From: Bacilli bacterium
GTDB taxonomy: Bacteria > Bacillota_I > Bacilli_A > RF39 > UBA660
Direction of reading: 5' to 3'
NCBI GenBank assembly: GCA_900769635.1
Contig: CAAGHJ010000002.1
Span: 1 to 64,000 of the forward strand
DNA: 64,000 nucleotides
Shown: positions 35,471 to 44,517 of the stretch, piece after piece
Position numbering within the stretch: the stretch's first letter is position 1
How the letters are laid out: every line of letters starts with the position of its first letter
The notes under the pieces: model-generated
The model's input: the letters and a program-made list of their open reading frames with translations, nothing else
The model's database searches: none
What the model was told of the DNA's origin: nothing
Program-made: the position numbers and the translations under genes

Positions 35471-36222
35471 TGAAATAAAGTAATAAAAACAATCCCAATA
35501 AAAAAACATAAATAAGTTAATTTATTATAATTATAAGATTTTGATTTAGGCAAAAGTTCAAACAAAGAAATATAAAGCATAATACCCGCTATCAAAAAAT
35601 AAAGAAGACCAAGCACTGTCTCATTAATATAATTAATTAAGAACAAGTAAGTAATAACTGCTCCAAACGGCTCCGACAACGCCGAAACCAAAGTATATAA
35701 AAGAGCCTTAGCTTTGCTTTTCGTAGAGTAATAAATAGGAACAGCAATAGATAACCCCTCAGGAATATTATGAAGAGATATCGCTAAGGCTAAAGAAAAC
35801 CCCAAAGAAATATTATGATGTGTTGTCACAAAAGTAGCAATACCCTCAGGAATATTATGAATAACAATCGCTATCAAAGCTATAATACCAACTTTATATA
35901 AAGAAGAATTATACTTATTATCATTTTTAACACTATCAGGAAAAAAATAATCAAGTAATCCCGAAGTAATACCACCAAGTATAATTGCCCCAAGTCCTAA
36001 AAAAGTCGTTGCAAACAACCCATACTTAGTTTTTAAAAGCCCAATTCCTTCTGGCATTAAATCAATTACTGATATCATCATCATAACTCCTGCTGCAAAC
36101 GAAAGACATCCCGCTAATAACCTTTCTTCATTTTTAAATTTAAAAAAAATAATTAGTGATCCAATCAAAGTAGAAAAACCAGCAAATGTTGTTAAAATAA
36201 AAGCCAAAGTCGTATTACTCAT
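35467..36222 (-). CDS. ZIP-family metal transporter
   Basis: The 251-residue membrane protein has about eight segments and the two metal-site motifs HNIPEGIATFV near 123 and HNIPEGLSIAV near 155 of ZupT/ZIP transporters, preceded by SVIDLMPEG. It probably imports Zn(II), Mn(II) or Fe(II). It converges with and overlaps the 3' end of the YqxA-position gene by four bases. Confidence 0.93.
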   Translation of the reverse strand: MSNTTLAFILTTFAGFSTLIGSLIIFFKFKNEERLLAGCLSFAAGVMMMISVIDLMPEGIGLLKTKYGLFATTFLGLGAIILGGITSGLLDYFFPDSVKNDNKYNSSLYKVGIIALIAIVIHNIPEGIATFVTTHHNISLGFSLALAISLHNIPEGLSIAVPIYYSTKSKAKALLYTLVSALSEPFGAVITYLFLINYINETVLGLLYFLIAGIMLYISLFELLPKSKSYNYNKLTYLCFFIGIVFITLFH

Positions 36223-36384
36223 ATAAATCCCTCTTTTCTCATTAATTTTATGCCTTTTATTTACAATAATATTACAGTTTTTAAAAAACCAGTAATAGGT
36301 TGGTATTATTTACTTATTATAATTTTAACTAATCATTTAATAATAATAATGTAGTCAAATGAATAAGTAAAGGAGAAGATAAAA

Positions 36385-37377
36385 ATGTTTCTAAAGAAGA
36401 TTAAGACTAACTTTCTGCTTCTTTTAATCCTTAGCGTTTTTATTCCAATAAAAGCAAATGCTTATTCTGATTACATTTTAGCAGGCGGTGAAAATATTGG
36501 TATCCTCCTTAAATCTAATTATATTATGGTCGTAGGTACTTATGAAACCGAAGGTATTGATACTGCTAAAAAAGCAGGACTCAATATAGGAGATAAAATC
36601 ATAAAAGTAGGAAATAAACCCGTTAGCTCTATAGAAGAAATGATATCCTCTATTAATAATACCGGCATAAATAATAATATTGATATCACATACATTAGAG
36701 ATAACAAAGAATACTCCACATCCCTTACTTTAATAAAAGATGTAGACGGCGTTTACAAAACAGGACTATATGTTAAAGATAGCATTAGTGGAATAGGTAC
36801 CCTAACTTTTATTGACCCCAATACTAAACTATACGGTGCCTTAGGTCACGAAATAATCGAAAAAAGTACGGGCCAAAAATTAGAAATCAAAGACGGCTGC
36901 ATATACGACTCCACCGTTACCAATATTACACCATCAGATGATGGTCATCCCGGAGAAAAAAACGCAAGATACGATACGACGAAAGTCTACGGTAATGTAC
37001 GTGAAAATACAAGTGCTGGAGTTTTTGGCACCATTAATAATATACCAGAAAAAAAACTATATAAAGTTGCTAAAGAAGAAGAAGTGGAACTAGGAGATGC
37101 AAAAATACTAACAGTTATAAGCAATAAACTAGTAGAAGAATTTAACATCAATATACTTAAAATTAACAAATCCCAAAATACAACAAAAAATATATTATTT
37201 GAAATAAACGATAGTAACCTTCTTAGTAAAACCGGAGGAATAGTGCAAGGAATGAGTGGCTCACCTATCATTCAAAACGGAAATATTGTCGGTGCCGTTA
37301 CGCACGTAGTCGTGGATGACCCAACCAAAGGATATGGTATTTTTATTACTACTATGTTAGAAGAAGCGGAAAACTAG
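36385..37377 (+). CDS. spoIVB: SpoIVB peptidase
   Basis: The 330-residue protein has an N-terminal signal/anchor (residues 8-28), a PDZ domain (about 45-115: AKKAGLNIGDKIIKVGNKPVSS) and an S55 serine-protease domain with GALGHEI (catalytic His near 154) and GGIVQGMSGSPIIQNGNIVGAVTHV (Ser near 293). In sporulation SpoIVB is made in the forespore and triggers pro-sigma-K processing through SpoIVFA. That supports a full sigma-F to sigma-K programme in this organism. Confidence 0.95.
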   Translation: MFLKKIKTNFLLLLILSVFIPIKANAYSDYILAGGENIGILLKSNYIMVVGTYETEGIDTAKKAGLNIGDKIIKVGNKPVSSIEEMISSINNTGINNNIDITYIRDNKEYSTSLTLIKDVDGVYKTGLYVKDSISGIGTLTFIDPNTKLYGALGHEIIEKSTGQKLEIKDGCIYDSTVTNITPSDDGHPGEKNARYDTTKVYGNVRENTSAGVFGTINNIPEKKLYKVAKEEEVELGDAKILTVISNKLVEEFNINILKINKSQNTTKNILFEINDSNLLSKTGGIVQGMSGSPIIQNGNIVGAVTHVVVDDPTKGYGIFITTMLEEAEN

Positions 37378-37397
37378 GAAGATTTTCTTCCTTTTTC
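37377..37397 (+). terminator. Terminator after spoIVB
   Basis: GGAAGA (37377-37382) pairs with TCTTCC (37386-37391), then a T-run. Confidence 0.8.
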
Positions 37398-37418
37398 TAT
37401 TTTTTTATCAAAAAAGGA

Positions 37419-37589
37419 TGACAAGTAAAAAAAAGTTTGGTATAATTTAATTATACTAGACTAGGGGGTAGAGTAATAGTAACTAATTATATTTAGGCCT
37501 ACTACTTGGTTGATCAAAAATATCTAATCGAAAGGAGGGCCACTTATCCCAACACATAAAAGTAGCGGGTTTCCGTGGTTAATATTTAT
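37419..37589 (+). promoter_or_regulatory. Promoter and long structured leader
   Basis: TGACA near 37420 and TATAAT at ~37440 are well spaced. About 140 bases of leader follow, unusually GC-rich for the window, with a GGGGGTAGAG segment, AAAGGAGGG, and a CCAC...GTGG stem enclosing CCC...GGG just before the coding region. The good SD-like AAAGGAGGG is ~45 bases from any start codon, so the fold could deliver it or sequester it. It matches no riboswitch class I can recall. Confidence 0.45.
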
Positions 37590-38324
37590 ATGAATAATAT
37601 ATCTTTAATAGCAGCTTTAAATAAGCATAACATATATTTCATTAGGGATAATACAATATCTTATTATTTATCTGTTCCTAAAAACAACAATAGTGTTAAT
37701 ATCACAATAGAAATAAAAAACAATCTCGATAAGTACGATTTTACTAAAAATGACACTCTTTGGGTAAAAGAAAATGTCCTCTCATATTTTAGAGAAATAG
37801 ACAACACCTCTTGCAGTTACGTAATACCAATGTTTAATAATAGCCTAATTCAAATTATGGGAAGTAGTGACATCAACGACTATATCCACGCCGAAAGAAT
37901 AATTACATATATAATTAATAGTGTATATAACTTACTTGTCGGCAGTGGCATCACACCATTAAGAGAAGTAATCCTTGTTAAAAATGACAGTTTCTTATCC
38001 TTTATCAGTTATTTTAAAAATAAATACCAAAACAGAATAGGAACAACCACAGTTCTTGAATTATTGCAAGAAAACATAGCCAATTATACTAATTATAAAA
38101 AATTAGAAACTGATGATATGAACTTTGTTATTGGCAACGATAACCCTAGTAATATAAGTGTAAATAATGATGTAACTATAGCAAGTAGAGATGAAGCCTT
38201 AGAAAAACCACAAACAGTATCAAGAAAACCAGTTCCAGCCAGTAGTGGCGGTTATGTTGCTTACTATTTACTTGCAATTGTAGCAGTAATATTCGCTGTC
38301 TTCATCCTTTATTTACTCATCTAA
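37590..38324 (+). CDS. Tail-anchored protein of unknown function
   Basis: A 244-residue protein, soluble for ~215 residues, then a Ser/Pro-rich linker (EKPQTVSRKPVPASSGG) and a single C-terminal membrane helix (VAYYLLAIVAVIFAVFILYLLI), i.e. a tail-anchored layout facing the cytoplasm. No family is recognised. Start ATG 37590 is preferred; an in-frame GTG at 37575 lies within the leader stem. A terminator follows at once. Confidence 0.65.
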   Translation: MNNISLIAALNKHNIYFIRDNTISYYLSVPKNNNSVNITIEIKNNLDKYDFTKNDTLWVKENVLSYFREIDNTSCSYVIPMFNNSLIQIMGSSDINDYIHAERIITYIINSVYNLLVGSGITPLREVILVKNDSFLSFISYFKNKYQNRIGTTTVLELLQENIANYTNYKKLETDDMNFVIGNDNPSNISVNNDVTIASRDEALEKPQTVSRKPVPASSGGYVAYYLLAIVAVIFAVFILYLLI

Positions 38325-38347
38325 AAGTACCGAAGTGGTACTTTTTA
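38325..38347 (+). terminator. Terminator
   Basis: AAGTACC pairs with GGTACTT around GAAGT, then T-run. Confidence 0.82.
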
Positions 38348-38394
38348 TTATAAATGGTGGACAAGTTCAGTATAGAAAAACAGAGAGGTAAAAA

Positions 38395-38535
38395 ATGAAA
38401 GAAAAAGAAATAAAAAAAATTTTTGGAAAATTGGGAATAAGTGTAAAGAAAGTTAGTTCCGCTAGTAATTCATTTAATTCTAATGTATATATAGTTAATT
38501 CAGATGCCGAAAAAAAATATGTATTAAAAATTTGA
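38395..38535 (+). pseudogene. N-terminal fragment of an APH/choline-kinase-like gene
   Basis: A 46-codon ORF with RBS GAGAGG; its end SSASNSFNSNVYIVNS...KKYVLKI matches the glycine-loop strand region at the N-terminus of aminoglycoside/choline kinase-fold proteins. The rest of the kinase is absent: the frame stops at TGA 38533 and a GC-rich repeat copy and unrelated sequence follow. It is most likely a truncated relic. Confidence 0.55.
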
Positions 38536-38565
38536 GTTCTTTTTTTAATAAACATTATATATATT

Positions 38566-38580
38566 TACCCCCAATAGGGC
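38566..38580. repeat. Copy of dispersed GATAGGG-type short repeat
   Basis: TACCCCCAATAGGGC, preceded by TATAT-rich sequence, at the break of the kinase fragment. Confidence 0.45.
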
Positions 38581-38605
38581 AGGGGACCAAAAGAAAAAAC
38601 ATATC

Positions 38606-38722
38606 CTATAGATATGCAATTACTGATACAAACACCGATGCAACCATAATTATCAGCATCAAAATAGCTATCACTTTGGTCATTATCTTCGTTCCACTTT
38701 GTTTCTTTTTATTTTTGCTCAT
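38606..38722 (-). CDS. Small membrane protein, DUF4044-like
   Basis: A 38-residue protein: basic N-terminus MSKNKKKQSGTKIMTK and one membrane helix (VIAILMLIIMVASVFVSVIAYL). Length and layout match DUF4044 short membrane proteins of Bacillota. An AGGTAGGTG site lies before the ATG. It is divergent from spoIIM. Opposite-strand frames over this stretch lack such support. Confidence 0.75.
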   Translation of the reverse strand: MSKNKKKQSGTKIMTKVIAILMLIIMVASVFVSVIAYL

Positions 38723-38805
38723 TTTACACCTACCTCACAATAATTGTATCAAAAAATCCACATAATTTCAATACACTATACATATATTTTACTAGGTGAT
38801 GAAAT

Positions 38806-39405
38806 ATGAAAAGCAGAATTACAAGTATACTATTTCCTAGCAAAAGCATTAGTACATTCATTATCAGTTTTTTCATTATTGGTATAATAAGTGGCTCCAT
38901 TTTTTTAATATGTCTAAGTACGGGCGATAAAACTATCGTAAATACTGAACTTAGGGGTATTATTTCCGGAAATCTAACAGGAAATATAAAAAACACTTTA
39001 ACTATAAACCTATTATATATTATATCCATTTTCATTCTCGGTATTAGCACCATTGGTCTTGTATTTAACGGATTTATCGTATATTTAAAAGGTTTTGTTA
39101 CCGGTTTTTGTGTAAGTAGTATGATATATATATATAAAATAAAAGGACTCCTCTTAGGACTTATATACCTAATACCACACAATATAATTAACATATTAAT
39201 TATTTTATCCCTAAGCATTTATAGCATTATCTTTTCCTTAGGAATCATTAAACAAATTACAGGCAAAAGAATAAATACCATAAATCTTCTCAAAAGATAC
39301 ACCTTTATTTTCTTAGTATCACTCGGAATAATCATTTTAACAAGCATTATTGAAGTTTACTTTACCACATTTCTATTAAATTCCGTTTCCGGATTATACA
39401 AGTAA
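38806..39405 (+). CDS. spoIIM: Stage II sporulation protein M
   Basis: The 199-residue membrane protein has about five segments and SpoIIM-family features: LISGNLTGNIKNTL after the first pair, GFIVYLKGFVTGFCVSSM, and LLGLIYLIPHNIINI with the conserved Pro-His. SpoIIM anchors the SpoIID-SpoIIP peptidoglycan hydrolase complex in engulfment. AGGTGATG precedes the ATG. Confidence 0.9.
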   Translation: MKSRITSILFPSKSISTFIISFFIIGIISGSIFLICLSTGDKTIVNTELRGIISGNLTGNIKNTLTINLLYIISIFILGISTIGLVFNGFIVYLKGFVTGFCVSSMIYIYKIKGLLLGLIYLIPHNIINILIILSLSIYSIIFSLGIIKQITGKRINTINLLKRYTFIFLVSLGIIILTSIIEVYFTTFLLNSVSGLYK

Positions 39406-39487
39406 TATCTTTTCATAAAGCAATAAAAATAATAACTTTTATTTTTTTTTCATCAAAAATGTGATATACTTATTGTGGTGATTATAA

Positions 39488-40573
39488 ATGAAAACAGTAG
39501 TAATTGGAATGAGTGGCGGAGTAGATTCCTCAGTTGCTGCTCTTCTATTAAAAAAACAAGGATATAATGTCATAGGTCTATTTATGAGAAACTGGGATAG
39601 CACTATTAACAACGATTATTTAGGTAATCCCAATCTTTCAAATGATATATGTCCTCAAGAAGAAGACTATAACGACGCTAAAAAAGTATGTGAAACTTTA
39701 AATATTCCTCTCCACAGAGTTGACTATGTAAAAGAATACTGGGATAACGTTTTTACTTACTTTTTAGATGAACTCAAAAAAGGCCGAACTCCCAATCCCG
39801 ATGTAATGTGTAATAAATATATCAAATTTGATTTATTCATAAATAAAGCCCTTGAACTCGGTGCCGATTATATTGCAACAGGACATTACGCCAAAATAAT
39901 AGACGGTAATTTATATAAAGCAAAGGATTTAAATAAAGATCAGAGCTATTTCCTAGCTTATGTTGGAAAGGACAAGTTTAAAAACGTTATCTTTCCCCTC
40001 GCTGATTTAGAAAAGCCCGAAGTAAGAAAAATAGCGGAAGAAAATGGCCTCATAACTGCCAAAAAAAAGGACTCTACAGGTATATGCTTTATCGGAGAAA
40101 GAAACTTCAAAAATTTTCTTAAAAACTACTTACCAAATATCCCTGGTGATATCATCGATGCTGACACCGGTGAAACAATTGGAAAACATATTGGCCTTAT
40201 GTATTACACAATAGGGCAGAGAAGGGGACTTAATTTAGGTGGTAATTTAAACAAGCACTACGTGGTCTCAAAAGATTTAGATAAAAATATATTATATGTA
40301 TCTAGTGGTGAGGATAGCGATAAACTTAAGTCAACAAGTTGTATTATTGAAGAATTCAACTTTCTAACCGAAAACAAAGAAATAGGGGAGTGCTATGCCA
40401 AATTCAGATATCGTCAAAAAGACATATTTACAAAAGCAGAATTACTTGACAGTAATACATTAAAATTAGTTTACAATCCCTGTAAAGCCGTTACCCCAGG
40501 ACAATTTTGCGTCCTTTATAATGAAAATGGCCAGTGTTTAGGGGGCGGAATAATAAAAGAAGTAATTAAATAG
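39488..40573 (+). CDS. mnmA: tRNA-specific 2-thiouridylase MnmA
   Basis: The 361-residue protein has the PP-loop GMSGGVDSSVAALLL at the N-terminus, NPDVMCNKYIKFD with catalytic Cys near 107, ATGHYAKI, KDQSYFL, and DSTGICFIGERNF with the second catalytic Cys near 199. It thiolates U34 of tRNA-Lys, -Glu and -Gln. It is monocistronic. Confidence 0.97.
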   Translation: MKTVVIGMSGGVDSSVAALLLKKQGYNVIGLFMRNWDSTINNDYLGNPNLSNDICPQEEDYNDAKKVCETLNIPLHRVDYVKEYWDNVFTYFLDELKKGRTPNPDVMCNKYIKFDLFINKALELGADYIATGHYAKIIDGNLYKAKDLNKDQSYFLAYVGKDKFKNVIFPLADLEKPEVRKIAEENGLITAKKKDSTGICFIGERNFKNFLKNYLPNIPGDIIDADTGETIGKHIGLMYYTIGQRRGLNLGGNLNKHYVVSKDLDKNILYVSSGEDSDKLKSTSCIIEEFNFLTENKEIGECYAKFRYRQKDIFTKAELLDSNTLKLVYNPCKAVTPGQFCVLYNENGQCLGGGIIKEVIK

Positions 40574-40604
40574 AGAAAGTTCTAAAACAGAAATTTCTCT
40601 TATT
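40572..40604 (+). terminator. Terminator after mnmA
   Basis: AGAGAAA and TTTCTCT arms with a ~15-base loop, then T-rich. Confidence 0.65.
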
Positions 40605-40623
40605 TTTAATATACTTTTTCTTG

Positions 40624-40675
40624 CTTTACACTTAATGTTGTGTTATACTTATAATGTAAAGTAAGTTAACACATT
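40624..40675 (+). promoter_or_regulatory. Promoter/operator of the XRE gene
   Basis: CTTTACA (40624-40630) and TGTAAAG (40655-40661) are inverted copies surrounding TATACT/TATAAT; a second pair, TGTGTTA and TAACACA, interleaves. Together they suggest autoregulation by the HTH protein encoded downstream. Confidence 0.5.
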
Positions 40676-40698
40676 AGTGGTTTAGGAGGAATTTGATA

Positions 40699-41484
40699 AT
40701 GAATACAGTTGATAAAATTAATTTAATTCTAAAAGAAGCGGGCATATCAAAGGTTAATCTAGCAAAATACCTAGGAGTTTCTAGGCAAATGATTTACAAT
40801 TACTTTGACAGTAATGACCTTTCAAAATTATCTAATGATAAATGTCAACTCTTATTTAAATTATTAGGCGTTAAAAACGAAAAAGAATTAAGTGAAGTAG
40901 AAATAAACGATATATATTTACAAGAAGTTGGAAGCAAAATATTCACTAACTCCCGCAAAAGTAACAATGTCCCTAAAAAAAATGAAGTTATTGAACTATC
41001 TGGTTTAAGACGAGAAGAACAAGAACTAATAAGTGATATTATCTTTCTTTTAAAAGAAATGCTTAATGAAGATAAAACACAAAATAGTATGAATATCTTA
41101 ACATATTTGTATCACTTCTTAATGGCACTTGGCAATACTAAAGAAATAAAATATATATTAGCATATATTTCTAAAGCAACCGGATATACAGATCCTACAG
41201 TTTGTGTATTTGAAGAAGATAGACAATATACCTTTGAAAGCATTTTATATTCAGCATTCACTTTATATAATAACGGTGGGGCCTCTAAAAGTAAATTAAT
41301 AGAATCTCACAAGAGATGGGAAGCCGAACTATCCCGTAAAAATGAAGAAAAAATGAGTCGTACTCAGGAGTTAAATACAGCCAAAGCAATAGCCTTAAAA
41401 GAACTCGGCTATACAGAAATAAATGAGCAAAATGCTAGTGAAGTATTTGATAAAATTGCCGAAATACAATCTAGATATGTTTAA
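40699..41484 (+). CDS. XRE-type HTH protein with long C-terminal domain
   Basis: A 261-residue protein with N-terminal HTH (about 5-60: ILKEAGISKVNLAKYLGVSRQMIYNYFDS). The C-terminal ~180 residues are helical with TGYTDPTVCVFEEDRQYTFESILYSAFTLYNN, no known domain; possibly a sensor or oligomerisation part. Start 40699 follows AGGAGGA; a TTG at 40693 is too close. Palindromes upstream suggest self-control. Confidence 0.78.
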   Translation: MNTVDKINLILKEAGISKVNLAKYLGVSRQMIYNYFDSNDLSKLSNDKCQLLFKLLGVKNEKELSEVEINDIYLQEVGSKIFTNSRKSNNVPKKNEVIELSGLRREEQELISDIIFLLKEMLNEDKTQNSMNILTYLYHFLMALGNTKEIKYILAYISKATGYTDPTVCVFEEDRQYTFESILYSAFTLYNNGGASKSKLIESHKRWEAELSRKNEEKMSRTQELNTAKAIALKELGYTEINEQNASEVFDKIAEIQSRYV

Positions 41485-41487
41485 AGG

Positions 41488-41515
41488 AAGGTCCTAAAAA
41501 GTAGAGACCTTTTTC
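41488..41515 (+). terminator. Terminator
   Basis: AAGGTC and GACCT arms with ~12-base loop followed by T5. Confidence 0.7.
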
Positions 41516-41628
41516 TATTATAAATTATTCCCCCTCTTCAATTCATTCTACGCTAGTTCCGATAATTGATATTATGTTAATTTCCTAATTTTAAAATTCA
41601 GTAAATACTATTCTTGGAGGATAAATTT

Positions 41629-41784
41629 ATGGATAATATAAAATGCAATGTTTCTAACTGCAAACACAATGATAATGATAAATGCGTTTGCAAATTAGAT
41701 TCCATTAAAGTTTCTTGTTCTTGTGATGGATGTGATTGCACTAACAAAGAAGAAACAATTTGTGAAAGTTATAAAGAAAAATAA
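41629..41784 (+). CDS. DUF1540 cysteine-rich small protein
   Basis: A 51-residue protein with CNVSNCKHNDNDKCVC at the start and further Cys residues (SCSCDGCDC, TICESY), matching the DUF1540 pattern of a metal-binding small protein common in spore formers. TTGGAGG lies eight bases before ATG 41629. A hairpin with AATAATAG arms follows the stop. Confidence 0.85.
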   Translation: MDNIKCNVSNCKHNDNDKCVCKLDSIKVSCSCDGCDCTNKEETICESYKEK

Positions 41785-41856
41785 TAGAGAACTCCCCTAT
41801 TATTTTTCTTTTTATTTAATATATCTTCTTATTCCACAATATTTCATATAAATATT

Positions 41857-41871
41857 TACCCCCGATAGGGT
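41857..41871. repeat. Copy of dispersed GATAGGG-type short repeat
   Basis: TACCCCCGATAGGGT, preceded by AAATATT, in the 170-base gap before the phosphohexomutase gene. Confidence 0.5.
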
Positions 41872-41954
41872 CTCTCATTTGCATCGAGAATCAAAAAGCA
41901 ATATAGTTTATCCATCTCGATGCATTCTACGTAAGCAATAAAATCATATATAAT

Positions 41955-43325
41955 TTAAACATTCTTAGAAATCTCACTAAGTAACACATTAAATTCCTTT
42001 TCAAGTTTCTTTAAACCATCCTCAGTAGTAGCTTCATAACGATACGTAATATTAGGACTAGTATTAGAAGCCCTAAATAGAGCAGAGGAGTTATCATTAA
42101 TAATCTTAACCCCATCAATCGTATTAATATTATATCCCTTACTAATACAATAATTTTTAATAGTCTCCACTACACTCTGTTTCTTATCTTCCGAAGTAGG
42201 GTAGTTCATCATTGGCGTAGTATGATAATACTTAATTCCCTTCAAAAGTTCACTAACACTCTTACCAGAATTAGCCACAATTTCAATAATTCTAAGAGAT
42301 GTATAAATAGCATCCTCAAAACCATCAAATCTATCAGTAAAAATAGTATGCCCTGATTCCTCTCCCGCAAAAGGCACATTAAGTTCGTGAGTCTTAGCTT
42401 GTAAAAAACAATTACCAGTTTTATTAAGAACCTTTTCAACACCAAGTTTATCAAGTTCATCAGCTAGAATCTTTGAACACTTCACATCATACAAAGTCTT
42501 CTTATTATCCACCCTATTTACCAAATCTCTCCAAATCAAAATCATTATTTCTTCACAAGTAACAAATCTACCATTTTCATCAATCAAACCTACCCTATCT
42601 CCATCACCATCATAAGCAACACCCAAATCCGCCTTCTCTTTCACTACCACTTTACTAAGTTTATCCAAATTAGCCTTAACATTAGGATCCGGATGATGAT
42701 TAGGAAAATTAGCATCAGAAATATTAAATATCCCCTTCTCTTTCACATTAAGCCTTTCAAAAATACTAGGTGCAATAATACTCGTCGTCCCATTACCACA
42801 ATCATAAATTACCCTTAAATTAGGATTATCAATACGAATATCCCTCAAAATATACTTCACATACTCATCTCGAATATCCACATTATTAACAGTACCCATA
42901 TCCCCCCTAAAAATAAAATCACCCGCTACAATAATATCATATAACTCCCTAATCTCGTCCCCATAAGCATTATTCGTTCCATTAAAACAAATCTTAAAAC
43001 CATTATATTCCTTAGGATTATGCGATGCCGTCACCACAATACTCGCCTTTTTTTGCAAATGAATCCTCGCAAAATACACCATCGGCGTCGTCGCTTCCCC
43101 AATATTCACCACATCAATACCAAATTGAACTAGCCCCCTAGTCAAATTCTCCGTAAGTGCTGGCGAAGACAACCTATTATCATGTCCCACCACAATCTCT
43201 TTAATTTTATATTTATTTAACTTGTAGCCTACGGCAAGTCCAATCTTATACGCATCCTCATCAAACAAATCCGTCCCATATATACCCCTAATATCATACT
43301 CTCTAAATATCGTCTTACTTATCAT
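41955..43325 (-). CDS. Phosphomannomutase / phosphoglucomutase
   Basis: The 456-residue alpha-D-phosphohexomutase has FREYDIRGIYG at the N-terminus, phosphoserine loop VTASHNPKEYNGFK near 98, metal loop DGDGDRVG near 240, sugar-binding GEESGHTIF near 325 and phosphate-binding loop FRASNTSPNITYRYEA near 430. It interconverts hexose 6- and 1-phosphates for glycan precursors. The second of two adjacent ATGs has better spacing from AGAAGG. Confidence 0.93.
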   Translation of the reverse strand: MISKTIFREYDIRGIYGTDLFDEDAYKIGLAVGYKLNKYKIKEIVVGHDNRLSSPALTENLTRGLVQFGIDVVNIGEATTPMVYFARIHLQKKASIVVTASHNPKEYNGFKICFNGTNNAYGDEIRELYDIIVAGDFIFRGDMGTVNNVDIRDEYVKYILRDIRIDNPNLRVIYDCGNGTTSIIAPSIFERLNVKEKGIFNISDANFPNHHPDPNVKANLDKLSKVVVKEKADLGVAYDGDGDRVGLIDENGRFVTCEEIMILIWRDLVNRVDNKKTLYDVKCSKILADELDKLGVEKVLNKTGNCFLQAKTHELNVPFAGEESGHTIFTDRFDGFEDAIYTSLRIIEIVANSGKSVSELLKGIKYYHTTPMMNYPTSEDKKQSVVETIKNYCISKGYNINTIDGVKIINDNSSALFRASNTSPNITYRYEATTEDGLKKLEKEFNVLLSEISKNV

Positions 43326-43448
43326 CATATACCTTCTTTCTATTTTTAACATACACCATAATTGTACCAAATTTATACCAAAAAGTCATCATTTTTATTA
43401 AAATTATCAGATTTTTATAGCTAAAACTACAATAAATAAAGATACATT

Positions 43449-44189
43449 CTATAATTTATTTATGTAAATATATTTCGTTAATTGTTTTTTACCAAAAAAA
43501 TTTTCTTCATTTACTATTTTATCAATTTTAATTACCCCTTTTTTAATTAAATAATCTATCCTATCTTTAAAATAAAAATCAGAAGAAAAATTATATATTC
43601 TATTCATCATACATTTACCAATAAATTCCCAATACTTTATTATTTTTTCTTTACTTAATAATTCTAATATTTTATTATCTAAATAATCAAAATTATAAGA
43701 TTTAATTGTATTATTTTCAACTATTCTTAAATCACTATTTTGATTTTTTAATTTATACCACAAATTAATATATTTATTTTTTTCCACTTCTGTTAATAAT
43801 TTTGTTCTAGGCAACAGATTTTCTATTTCATCTTCACTATAACAACCCAGTGCAAAACGACCTTCTTCTTTAACGTCACATAAATATATATTTAAATTAT
43901 ATTTACTTAAATAATTTATCAAATAACACACAGTACACATATTTTCGTTGTCATTATTAGAATACCAAATCCTTATTTCTTTATAATTTATTATTTTTGA
44001 TTCTAAAAGTTCTAATTTTTCCTTAACTTTTACTTCTACTTGAGCTATTTTTTTTTCTGATAAAGTTTCTAAACCATTTAAATTACCATAACTAAGAAGT
44101 AAACAAAATGAAATAATATTATTTTTATTAAATAAATTTGTTCTTTCAAGTAAAAGTTTCTCTGAATCACTTATAGTTAATTCCAACAT
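43449..44189 (-). CDS. DUF1835/DUF3658-like protein
   Basis: The 246-residue protein has IRIWYSNNDNENMCTVCYLINYL near residue 72, then a YLCDVKEEGRFALGCYSEDEIE strand-turn and a helical C-terminal half resembling DUF3658 (winged HTH-like). Function is unknown. It lies upstream of the mutase gene on the same strand, and its codon use is A/T-rich compared with neighbours, hinting at separate origin. Confidence 0.55.
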   Translation of the reverse strand: MLELTISDSEKLLLERTNLFNKNNIISFCLLLSYGNLNGLETLSEKKIAQVEVKVKEKLELLESKIINYKEIRIWYSNNDNENMCTVCYLINYLSKYNLNIYLCDVKEEGRFALGCYSEDEIENLLPRTKLLTEVEKNKYINLWYKLKNQNSDLRIVENNTIKSYNFDYLDNKILELLSKEKIIKYWEFIGKCMMNRIYNFSSDFYFKDRIDYLIKKGVIKIDKIVNEENFFGKKQLTKYIYINKL

Positions 44190-44231
44190 AGTATCACCTC
44201 ATTAAATTCTATAAAAACTTTTTTTGTGTTT

Positions 44232-44474
44232 TTAACCTGTAAAATTATCCATATTTTGCCGTTCAAATCTATATTTTTGTTTCACATTAGGATACTTATC
44301 CCTATCAACCAAAGAAGTAAACATCGAGATCGGTCTTACCCACAGTTCCTTTTCACCATATAACGCCCTATAAAGAACTAACTCCTCCTTAGTTTCACTA
44401 TGCTTTACAATATCCAAAACCAAATAAAATTTCCCCTTAAAATGCCTATATATACCATATTTTTCAATAACCAT
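44232..44474 (-). CDS. DUF1653 protein
   Basis: An 80-residue protein with GIYRHFKGKFYLVLDIVKHSETKEELVLYRALYGEKELWVRPISMF, the full DUF1653 signature (small beta-rich domain). Function is unknown. AAAGGAG precedes the ATG. Confidence 0.88.
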   Translation of the reverse strand: MVIEKYGIYRHFKGKFYLVLDIVKHSETKEELVLYRALYGEKELWVRPISMFTSLVDRDKYPNVKQKYRFERQNMDNFTG

Positions 44475-44496
44475 AAAAATCTCCTTTCAAAATAAT

Positions 44497-44510
44497 TACC
44501 CCCGTAGGGC
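44497..44510. repeat. Copy of dispersed GATAGGG-type short repeat
   Basis: TACCCCCGTAGGGC between xerD and the DUF1653 gene. Confidence 0.45.
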
Positions 44511-44517
44511 ACTATTA

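Noticed and set aside
38532..38765. 77-residue plus-strand ORF
   Set aside because: No RBS, begins within the kinase remnant; the opposite strand carries a convincing 38-residue DUF4044-like gene.
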